From Nipponacmea schrenckii (taxonomy: Eukaryota; Mollusca; Gastropoda; Lottiidae): a DNA stretch of 64,000 nucleotides. The DNA lies in the NCBI GenBank assembly GCA_030562195.1, contig CM060199.1, positions 25,812,338 through 25,876,337 of the forward strand, read 5' to 3'. Within the stretch, counting starts at the first letter, position 1; each line of letters starts with the position of its first letter. The notes under the pieces are model-generated. The model did not search any database. It was not told where the DNA came from and saw only the letters and a program-made list of their open reading frames with translations. A program made the translations under genes and the position numbers. This document shows positions 47,341 to 57,900 of this stretch, piece after piece.

Positions 47341-47817
47341 TTGTATGGCCTCAGTCGGCTTCCATATTTATGACCCAAATATGCATAGACATCTATGATT
47401 CCTGGAATTCCAAGAAAATTGCATTTATGTCTCACCCAAAATGGTGCAAATTGATCCTGTCAGTGGGTTCCTGTTACACATAAGATATTTAGAAAACCTC
47501 ATTACGGTTCCTTTAAGATCAATTATATTTTTACATTAGTCATTTATTATATATATTAAAAAAAAAAAACGAAATTGGAGTCTCTGCCTGAATTTGTTTT
47601 AATCAGTTATCGACTTAAAACATACAAACTATATGGATATACTATTTCTTGGATTTATTACACTCAACGTTTCACATACACTTACAGGTAGCGTTTTCAA
47701 GAGAAATAACTAACAATTAAGAAAATTATAACAAACTCAAGTATAAATACTAACTCGCAGTGAAACCATACCTTATATTGAAATGAAAGAAGCCATAAAA
47801 GATGAGAGACGTAATTA
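47341..47817. other. Spacer, probable 3' part of the Penelope-like relic
   Basis: No gene recognised. 'cacttacaggtagcg' is isolated and not convincing as a splice site. Confidence 0.35.
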
Positions 47818-47962
47818 ACAGAAACCACAATAAAGGATTAAAGGATAGATAAGGTTCAAAGATAACGGATTAAGATTCAAAGCTAACGGATTAAGGTTCA
47901 AAGATAACGGATAAAGATTCAAAGCTAACGGATTAAGGTTCACAGATGACGGATTAAGGAGA
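47818..47962. repeat. ~21-bp tandem repeat GGTTCAAAGATAACGGATTAA
   Basis: About six units alternating 'ggttcaaagataacggatta' and 'gattcaaagctaacggatta', directly downstream of the GIY-YIG frame. Confidence 0.8.
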
Positions 47963-47967
47963 AATAA

Positions 47968-48275
47968 TTACAAAATTTTTTCCCATAACTTTGGTATGAA
48001 ATAGCCTGAGTCCCTATTTAATTCTGGTTTATTTTTCATAATTTCGAGTTTCCTATGTTTCCAATTGTTGTGGTTGGTCGCCAATACTGTAATATTGTCC
48101 CATTTAATTCTGTGTCTTTTGTCTTGAAGATAATGCTCCGCTACTGCTGATTCTTCGGATCTGTGTTTATCGCAGGCAGTTCTGTGCTCCTTGATTCTTT
48201 TCGAGAGGGGCCTTGACGTTTCACCAATATAAGATTTTTGACAACTGCATTTGATTTGGTAGATGGCACCTCTTT
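47968..48275 (-). pseudogene. GIY-YIG endonuclease end of a Penelope-like element
   Basis: The minus strand is open without a start codon from about 48275 to a TAA at 47968-47970. It reads GAIYQIKCSCQKSYIGETSR, then LSKRIKEHR, EESAVAEHYLQDKRH, and W..ITVLATN. GAIYQIKC/SYIGETSR is the GIY-YIG core, with the conserved Arg and a later Glu; this domain sits at the C-terminus of Penelope-like retroelements and nicks target DNA. No reverse transcriptase remains upstream: a T-rich tract and unrelated sequence follow at 48276. Fragment by 5' truncation. Confidence 0.8.
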
Positions 48276-48784
48276 TTTTTTCCAGTCTTCCGTCCGCTTG
48301 AAGCTATCCGCTTGAAGTTATCGACTCTTTAAATATTAATGTCTAAGAGACCAAATATTGCTAATACTGACGTTTCTGCGACACCAAATCCCAACCATTT
48401 AATTTAGTTTGTTGTTGTTGTTGTTGTAAATTTATCAGGAGAGAGAGAGAGGAAGATTGGTGGGCCTTTGGTCTCACTAGCTTCTAAAGACAAAGCTGCG
48501 TGTACCATTTCAATTATATGCATTTACTGTTTGTTTTGCTTTAAAATTTGCTGTGATGATAAAGTATTTTATTATTCTATAGTCTTTCCACTTTGTATTT
48601 TTGTTATCAGTTTGGACTGTAGGCCCTCTCACTGCTGTTTTACTGTGATTATTGAAAGCTTGTGAATGCCTAAATCACTAAGAAGTCAATTATGTTTGCA
48701 TCAAAATAAAACTTTGTTACTGAAAATTGATAACGGTCATTTGGCAAGGCCCACTTCTAGAAACACTTTTCAAGATCTTCCTAT
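48276..48784. other. Spacer before the Mutator-like element
   Basis: Contains (GTT)n and (GA)n microsatellite stretches near 48408-48452. No gene recognised. Confidence 0.4.
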
Positions 48785-48800
48785 CCTCATCAAAGTAAAG
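48785..48800. other. 16-bp direct repeat flanking the Mutator-like element (left)
   Basis: CCTCATCAAAGTAAAG occurs here and at 51457-51472, directly outside the inverted termini GTCCGTC/GACGGAC. If the ends are read as GGTCCG/CGGACC the duplication is 14 bp. Confidence 0.85.
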
Positions 48801-49090
48801 GTCCGTCTTTTTACTCAAATCCGCTCAAATCACACTCAAATCCACTCAAATCCACTCAAATCACACTCAAATCGCAATACGTTCATTGCTGGGAGTCAAG
48901 CTCAAGATCATAAACACAATTTTAAAAACATAAAAACGTGTTTCATGAATTTAAAGGTTCAGCAATATGAAAGAACGCACAATATAATCTTTAATTTTTA
49001 TTCAAGTGACATCAACAAGAAAATTAAAAATAATATACAGTAAATGATGATCATAATAATAATAATGATAATGATAATAATACATTATCC

Positions 49091-49223
<133 letters not shown>

Positions 49224-49316
49224 GTAATAATAATAAATGTAATAATAAATATAATAATAACAGTAATATTAATGAAAACGATACTTTAAAGATTGATAAC
49301 AAAGATACATAGCCAT

Positions 49317-50305
49317 TCATCGTGCTCTTTCAGATTTAGATCTCTTTCTTTGGAAAGGTTTTTTTGCAAGGCTTTTGATAGAATTTGGAATTGACAATAT
49401 ACCGTTGGTAGAACAAATATTTTTAGGCTGATGTAATTTACTTTTTTTTGCATTAAGGAAGTCTTGGAAAATGATATTTTTTTGTTCTGCTGATTTTAAA
49501 TGCCATGTGGATACAGATGTTTTGTAATGGACAGAATTCTTACTTAGTTTAAAGTTTCCATTGCCATACAGTGACCTTTTCATATCTAGAAATTGTAACT
49601 CGGTGACTTTATATGTTTTTTCAATGAGTTCAGAAGGATTTCTGGGCTTCCAGTCTATGGCTAATTTCAATACATGATTCATAGATTCAGCGTTATTATT
49701 TGTCCACATTTCATTTTCAATTACGAATACAAAGTTTTTAATTTGAAATTTAACATGCTTGTTAAAATATGATAAAAATTGGTCACTTTTCACATTATCT
49801 GTTATGTCTTCTGAAATTGTCTCAAAAGCAAAAGAGTCTTCTGCATGAACAAGTCCACTGTCACCGAATATCTTGTCAATTATAATTTTTCTCTCGTGTT
49901 TTTTCGTTGGAACCACATTGGTCAAATAGTGACTGATATTTTCTTTCAGATGTCTACTGCAAAGTCTACGTTTAGCACCAGGAAATGAATGTTCAATAGC
50001 TTTAGTGAGGGCTTGTTCCTTGTCAGTACCAAAAACCAATGAAGGGGAAATGCGGCAGTCTATACTAGAAATTGTATTTTCAAACTGTCCAGAAATATGA
50101 TCAAAAAATTTCCTGTAAGTGGTATAAGTTGCATCTTTGTGTAAAAAAACAGGCCCAAGAAATATAGGGTTACTTCCTTCTCTATTGACACATTAAAAAA
50201 ATGGGTACAGTACAGGGTTACCATTGTTATATTTTGTACATGTAATAGCATGCATATTATACGTATGTCCTGAAAATTTCAAGTCCGTTATCGTTTTTTC
50301 TGGCC
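49317..50305 (-). pseudogene. MULE-type transposase
   Basis: The minus strand reads from about 50305: TDLKFSGHTYNMHAI (first Asp), then after a stop or shift in a T-run near 50190, SNPIFLGPVFLH, then the long open frame from 50039: VFGTDKEQALTKAIEHSFPG (second Asp) with the adjacent RRLCSRHLKENI (C-x2-H box typical of MULEs). Next come MWTNNNAESMNHVLK (the Glu) and LIEKTYKVTELQFLDMKRSL. It ends in a Lys/Arg-rich tail (KKPFQRKRSKSERAR, TGA). The DDE catalytic set is complete; only the break near 50190 stops the frame. The enzyme would cut at the repeated termini. Confidence 0.8.
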
Positions 50306-50781
50306 CACCCGATATAATACATAATAAATCATATTGCATGTGTTAAAAATTCATAATCATCGATGCCAATATTCTTAGTTTATATTTATACTATTATTTT
50401 TACTATTAGTGATACAATCCTCTAGTATGAAAAAGAATTTTGAGAGTACGTGTTAATCTTTAACACCTTCTGTCACGGTAGTGTATTGTGGTTTACGAGA
50501 TAATTGGTGTAGAAGGTGATTATGGCTGAGAATCCGTCACTTTGTTTGTGAACTGTCACAGTATAATGTATATTACATTATAAAATGTGCTAGATCTCCT
50601 AATTATTAAATTCTATCTTTGAACGTGTGTGAAAATATTAGATAAAGCGCTTACTGAGATAAAAGAAAAATTCACATGGTTCTAGAGAGAGAGCACACAC
50701 AGCTAAGTATATATAGGGAAAAAAGTACCAATGCAGATTGTAGACCAATCCCTCGACAAAATACCTCAAATTACAACTTAC
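50306..50781. other. Middle of the Mutator-like element without a clear frame
   Basis: Lies between the PHD-like exon donor and the first recognisable transposase block. It may hold an intron and lost coding sequence; I see no other domain. Confidence 0.4.
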
Positions 50782-51027
50782 CATGATGATCCTTTTTGTT
50801 GCTTCGTCAAAGTTATATGGCACTGAGGAACGTAGAAAACAGGAAAAGCAAGTAAATTCAACTGATGGTTTAAGGCGAAAAAAATTAAAATCTTGCACTG
50901 ATAAATTTTCACAGTCCCAATGGTATTTCACTTGGCATAAATGACAACAAAGGCTGTTAGACGAGTCACATTTCGTAAGGCATGCTCCACAATTGCGGTT
51001 AACGTGTCGTCGCGTTCGAGTAGCCAT
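50782..51027 (-). CDS. PHD-like zinc finger exon of the Mutator-like element
   Basis: The start is at 51027 (MATRTRRHVNRN). The finger reads CGACLTKCDSSNSLCCHLCQ then KYHWDCENLS ... FTCFSCF, with the C4-H-C3 spacing of a PHD finger. The exon ends ...ATKRIIM at a canonical donor (ATG/GTAAGT). PHD fingers read histone H3 tails, so a targeting role is possible but inferred. It lies in the same orientation upstream of the transposase, inside the same TIRs, and so is probably the N-terminus of the same protein. Confidence 0.7.
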
Positions 51028-51456
51028 TTTCTATATGTAAGAGCACTTTCAAATAATATTAGGAATCTGGAATTGGGAGTTTTCACCTATCTATATAGCA
51101 AGGCCAGTGTGATTTTTGCAGAGTGAAGACAATTATTGAGCAGCAATTTCCATTATTAAAACTGTGAAGGAGTATTTAGACAACATTTGCTCAAATCACC
51201 GCTCCTTTAATCTTGAACAGGAAGTGTGAAAATGTTGTGAAAAGAATTATAAGATTATCAAAGAAAATGAATAGAAGCCCCACTAAACTTGTTTATATAA
51301 AACAACAGTTGATTAATTACAATCATTTTCTTCATATGACTTCATATTTAAACCCATAACACAAAATAATTCATTTTCAGTGTGATTTGAGTGTGATTTG
51401 AGTGGATTTGAGTTAATTTGAGTGTGATTTGAGTGGATTTGAGTAAAAAGACGGAC

Positions 51457-51472
51457 CCTCATCAAAGTAAAG
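51457..51472. other. 16-bp direct repeat flanking the Mutator-like element (right)
   Basis: CCTCATCAAAGTAAAG, exact match to 48785-48800. Confidence 0.85.
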
Positions 51473-51850
51473 CCTTGGGTCCAAATCTGAGTGCTAAGTA
51501 ATTCTATCAACAGATAAACAGGGGAAATGTTCGTCTGCTTACGAAAAATAGATTGAGATTTTGGCGGTGGGTGGGGCGCTGTTTGCATATTGAAAATAAG
51601 TAGCAGTTGCCAGCAATTTGGTTTTTCAATAAAATAATATATAGTCATCCTTATTTGCTATTGTGAAATTATTATCAAGAATTAAAGATGTCAAGATGAT
51701 TGCTTCAACTTGTCCGAATATAGAAAACTCTTTATTATCGCGGATGATGATATGCAAATGTGATCAATATCAAGTGAACAGGTTGGCGTAATAATATGGT
51801 GATATCGACTTAAGGTCTACAAGAAGAAAGTCTGAAGCTGGGTAGTTTAC
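51473..51850. other. Possible promoter region of the MGQTPVVNP gene
   Basis: No repeat or gene recognised; mostly unique-looking sequence. Confidence 0.3.
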
Positions 51851-51870
51851 TATATATTTATATATAAATA
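51851..51870 (+). promoter_or_regulatory. TATA-like tract 5' of the candidate first exon
   Basis: TATATATTTATATATAAATA lies about 50 bp before the ATG at 51922. Position and sequence would suit a TATA box, but the region is AT-rich, so this is weak. Confidence 0.25.
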
Positions 51871-51921
51871 TGTATATTTTATAGTTGGTCATTATATGGG
51901 AACAGCAGACAAACAATCAAC

Positions 51922-54900
51922 ATGGGTCAAACTCCAGTTGTCAATCCAGTAAGTAAACGTTTTTTAGTTTTATATTGACCATAGGTACGATAGTCAAATT
52001 TAATCCGGAGCCAATATATTATTGCAATTAAGATGGTTGCTTAATAGGCATACCTTTTGTTTTTGATGATTTCGAATTCCCGATCATACGATCGGACCAT
52101 GCGATCGGAACTTTCTTTAACCATTGTTTTGGTTGTAAATGAACCGCGATAAGCTGTAATTTGTTTTACTTATTACAAATTAGTGATGGTTTCAATTTTC
52201 CGATCATACGATCTGAACTTATTTTAAACGTGGATTGGATGGTAAGCGAACCACAATCAGCGGTAATTAGTATAACTGATTACAAGTTTGTGATGGTTTC
52301 AATTTCCTGGTCATACGATCGGCGATCGGACCATATTTAACTTCCTTCAAACATGGTTTCGGTATAGGCCTGCCGCACACGACGGACTTTTGTCCGCGAA
52401 ACATTGTTTCGCGACAAAAGTCCGTCGTGTGCGTGCGTGAAAAACAATGTTTTTTGTTTCCCGAAACATTTGTTTGCAAATCAAACGTGTTTGATATTTG
52501 AACAAATGTCTCGGCGACAATTGTTTTTTGTCTATCGTGTGCGTTGAATAAAAACATTTCTACGAAACATTTTCCGTCTTTAGCCAATCCGTCTACGCCA
52601 TTTCATCACGTGGTGTAAAATGGCGGAGCTCGTGTGGACACTGAAGAAAGAAGAGATTTTCGTAGAAAAATGGCCAGAAAAGCCGTGTTTATATGGGGTT
52701 TCTTCTCCAGATTATGCAGATCGCATAAAGAAAGAATCTGCACTATCGGACATAGCCTGCTCGTTGGAAGTAACAGGTAAATATTTGGCCTATATGCTTA
52801 TTATAAGGTCTAGGCCCTATGACTATGACCACTGCGAATCATGACATATTGAATGGCGTCTAGCCGTTTTTAGTCATATTGATGTAAAAGTTATAATGTC
52901 TGCAGGTGTTTCTTCTAAATATTAGCGTTTCTACAGGGGAATCTGTCCATAAAGGAAGCTGACTTCTCAAAATATAACATTATTACTTTTCACCTAGAAT
53001 TAAATGTAGGCAACACCCTACTCCCGGTCACCCTGGATAAATTATGGCCTGATGCACGACTGACCCCTATATTTTGTATACAAAAACTGAGCTTTTAACA
53101 GCTACGTTTTTAACATTACATAGGGTCTTTTACACTGGTAGACTTTTGGTAGTCACACAAATGAGTAGGCTATCAGACAAATAAAAACAATCCAATGGAT
53201 ATTCAAATTTCAGTGTTGGAATAAAAAGAGAATGAGTTCCTTAAAGTCCCAATTTAACAGAGAAAGAAGACCTTCTAGCAGTGGGAGTGCTGCAAAGACG
53301 ATGACAAAGAAAACAAAATGGTTGCTCGATAAATTTCATTCTTAAAGGGGCCCAGGCTTGATTTTTAAGGGTCATTTTGGGCCTTTCTCAGAAATAATCA
53401 AGCTCTGAGAAAATCGCAAAATACCTTGAAATATGCTTCAAACAAAAAATTTCACTTTTCATTTTTTTCCGTGCTGTACGCGGCTGGTCTCCAGTCAGTC
53501 TGAAAATTGTGCGTCCTGTTGACAAAGTCTACAATTGAAAAAATGCGTTGTAGTCTATTGATATAGATGACCGCTATTGCACGACGGGAAGGATAACTCT
53601 TTGATTATCAAGACGAACCGTTTTCCAATATGGCGGGACGTTCGTAATTTCTTAAGTCAAGTCATTATGATTTTTCAAACACGGATAATTATGGATACAC
53701 ATGGATTTGAAGGCTCAAATTTCAAAGGTAAGCTCTGTAGACTATTTCTGATTAGCTAACCAAAAGATTTCATGTGTTTGAGGCTGTCGGATGATTGTCC
53801 GAAACAAATAAAGCCTGGGCCGCTTTAAATGGTCAGAATGGTTATAGGCCTTCAATATGCAACATACAGGTAAGCTATGACAGAGACTTTATAATAAATG
53901 AAAACACTACAATCATTGTGAATACATAATCAAATCATTTTATCCTGCCATGCAACACTTCCTACTGGAGAATTAAAGTACATTTTAAGGACCTATCTTT
54001 GGGCCTTGGCGCTCAATGCATAATTTCGTGAAAGGGATGGTTGTAGATCTTGAAATTGATAGCCGATTTCGTTTCTCCATGTCCTAGGCATAAGTTGTCC
54101 GTCTTCATCTTCTCTGTCAGCAAGGTAATAACAGTGCCATATCGGTCTATAAAAAAGTTATGAAGACAACAGGCTGCTAGAATGATTTTTTCTACCTTAT
54201 TGGGTTCCAGACAAATTGCGGTTAGAAAAACACGAAATCTGTTTGCGAGAATGCCAAATGCATTCTCAACAACCCTCCTTGCTCTCGAAAATCTGTAATT
54301 GAATATTCTCTGTTCACGATCTAAATGCCTTTGAGGAAAGGGTTTTATAAGGTCGGTCCTCAAAGGGAAGGCATCATCTCCAATAATATGGTAATTGATT
54401 TTCGGACTATTTTCTAACCCTTTCAAGTGTGATGGCTTTGGGAACTTAAGAGTATCGCTATCGCAGGCGTAGCCTGATGCCAAATCCAGTGAAAATAAAT
54501 GTCTTAAGATATTATAATGTCCCGCCATATTGGAAAATCAAAGAGTTATAAATAGACTACTGCGCAGGCCCACACTGATAAAACAAAAAGAAAGTACATG
54601 TAATAACAATTGTAGATTTTGTCAACAGGACACACAATTTTCAGACTGACTGAAGACCAGCCGCGTACAGCACGGAAAAAAAATAAAAAGAAACAGAGAA
54701 ACCCTGTGTGCTACTGGCAGTGCACATAAAAAGATCCCTAGACAGTTGGAAGTCGAAGAAGAGTAGGCGAGTTAGCGCTGCTGCCCTGGCAAAATTTCCC
54801 TCATTGCACACTGCATAGTGTTTGTCCGTCATTAGCCTAAATTAAGTGCAGAATAGTAGGACGTTATTTCTTTTCATTTTAACACATGATTGTAATGCAT

Positions 54901-57900
54901 CAATTTCTTTTCTTTATTTCATTGTAGGTGATGGAGTGGTGGGAGCTTATGATTGTCTAGCAAAAGCATGTAGATCAGCCAATCTCCAAGATCCAGAACT
55001 CCTTACTTCAACCAGCCTACGAAAATACATGGCCACTGTAACACAGGTAACTTTGATCTAAAATTTTTTCTGAATGATGTGTCTTATCCTTGGAAACATT
55101 AGTCTGAAAAGACACTTTAACGGAAACTACCTAAAGGGTTAACATGCATATTACAATTATGTCAATAGTCATGTTGTATAGTTTTCGTTATTGCAGTATA
55201 GTTGAGAAAGTATTCTGTGGACAGTGGATACCAGTTACATGTAAGTCCAGTGATGTAATAATCCAATTCTTTTCATATTTTTTCTTCTTCTATAAAACAG
55301 GTTCTAGATTTAAAGGGAAACGAGATGGAATGGGTGATAAATCATCTTGGCTACACCATGGATGTACATAAAATCCATGACAGGTATGATAATATTTTCA
55401 TGTTCTTTGATCATTTACCAACCAATATCAGCTATGAAGACTTTCTGAAAGGAAATCTGAGTCGACAAATCCTTTCATTCTGTCATATTCTGTGGGCATG
55501 CCCTGTCTTGCTACCAAGACGTGTCAAATAATATTAGCTGTGTGTGTACTGTTTGAAATTTGATATTGAAAGATAACTTAAACAGCTTATGTATTGTGTA
55601 TATCACCTATAACATAAGCATGTATTGTATTTTAGATCGACAAGTGATATAGTTGAAAGGAGTCAAATTGCCAAACTTTTACTGATTCAAGATAATAATA
55701 AAGTTTAAAGATTATTTAAAAACAAACGGCTGCAAGAGATTCAGATGGAAGGTGAGTCGGAATGATTCCAACTGAATTTGTATATAAAGAAAGAAATATG
55801 GTTTATATCAGTTTAATATAATACCCACACATTTCCATTCTTGTGCAGTCTTATTCTGTTAAAAGAAAAAGTGGATGAGAAATTGCGAGTCACATGACCT
55901 GACAAGACACCTAAATGTGCAGAAAATTACATATTAAACTTGTAAATCTATGAAATAAGTTTTAAGATTGCTTTTCCTTCGTCTTAGAGAACTATCCACT
56001 ATAACTATATTTCAATATCAGATAGAGCTCATTCTCAGCTTTCAAGTGCAGCAACTGATTTTTTTCCGAGACAAATAGCAACATCACAAATGAAGTTTTA
56101 AGTTTGAGACAAGTCATATAAAGCCAAATATGGTCATTTTATTCTGAATGACATCATTTTTTCACTGTTAAAAATTTTAATTTGTGAATTAACCAATTGT
56201 CTCAGGAAGAAACTGAATAGTGCGCTGGAAAGCTGAGAATGAGCTCTATCTGATGTTCAAATATAGTTATAGGGGATATTTCCCCCTCTAAAATGCCATA
56301 TGTCAAACAAAAAAACTCAACAAAATTGAGAATTTTTTATTAAGTAATCCACGTAATGATTTTATTGTATTTCTTAATTGTATTCTACAATATCTATTTC
56401 AGACCATGTTTAAATTCTTAGCTTTTTGAATAAACTTATAATTTAAAGATTTTACAGTGCAAATCTGACATGAATTTTTTTACTTTTTAGATATAGTTTT
56501 TGGCGAATCTACAGAAAGCATTCCAGAAATTGACAGGGAGCATTTTGAGAAGGACCTGTTAGACGAGTCGGAAAGGCAGGAGATCCTTGAACTAAACATC
56601 GAAAGAAAGCAACAACAAATGCCAAATCAAAATGGTTACAAAGCGAAGAAGAAGAAAATTTAAAAGGGTATTTGCTAAACATTTTGACTCTGTCACACGC
56701 CCAAATCCAAAAGATTGTGTGAAGGCTATTAAAGTCAGCAAGGCAGCTGGGGGGGGGGGGGGGGTAATATGGAAGAGAAAGAAGGATGTTTTAAAGAAAA
56801 AACTTTTTCCTATGATGGATAAAATAAAACGTGGAAAATAAAAGTATTTTATTAAGACTAGACAATTGTCAATATCATTTGAGCTGTTTATTCATAGAAA
56901 ATGTCAGACGGGAGGGGTTGACAATATTCCAATATCCTTGGCAGTCCTTTAATATTGAGGAAGTCTGCCTTTAAAGCTTAATTTTATTTTTGGAAAGATG
57001 ATCTAATGTTGATGTGAAAATTTTACAGAGGGGCAGTAGTTTTAATGGTAATGAGTGTCAAAGATAAAGCTATTACTGTGTTGACTTGCTTCCCCTGTTC
57101 TCAGCTGGCTGTATAATCCAATCACAACTTAAAGGGAAACTGTCCTCTATTTAATCGATGATTCATCTAATAGATTGTGTTTTCCTCATATCAACTCACT
57201 TAGCAAAAAAAATGTTGATGTCTGTTACCCGAGTAATGCCCTTTAATTCTCTTTAGCAGAGACAGTTATCATTTACGTCTGGGTATTTGCGAATAGACCA
57301 GAATTGACGTCACATCCTGTGTGAATAAAAAGGGCATTTACTAGGTAACAGACATCCCAAAATTTTTTTTTGCTAAGTGGGTTGAGATGAGGAAAACACA
57401 ATCTTTTAGATGAATCATCGATTGACTAGAGGATAGTTTCCCTTTAAAATGCTTTGCTGACATCTGAGCCGTAGTTTTTGAAAGAGGTCATGGAGGAATA
57501 ATCTGGCCATTTTAATAATCTTAGGTTGCACCTTATTATCATCCAATACGCTCCCTAAAAATTGACAATTAACATGTCAAATATACTGGTTAAACGTATA
57601 AACAGTTTAATTCGTTTATTTATGAATTATCCAATAAGCTCCTAGAAACGGATAGCTAATATTGGAGCGCTTATTTTAAAATAAGTCTTGGTCGAAGGCG
57701 GAATAATTTGGTCATTTTACTAATTTTGGGTTGCACTATATTATTTTAAAAATAGTTGACTGACTTGTAAGGTGCAGCTCGTAATATTATCCAATAGGCT
57801 CCTAAAAACGGACAGCAAAACTCGAAGCCTGAATTTTAAAAAAGTGGCGTGGTCCAAGGGGGAACAATTTGGCCATTTGGATAATCTTGGGTTGCAACGT

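Noticed and set aside
46854..47483. Arg/Lys/Glu- and Phe/Ser-rich frames in the CGAG block
   Set aside because: Low-complexity repeats open in several frames; no domain.
51922..55046. Splicing of the MGQTPVVNP exon into the recombinase-like exon at 54928
   Set aside because: In the phase required the second exon meets a TAG; the exon at 60697 fits instead.
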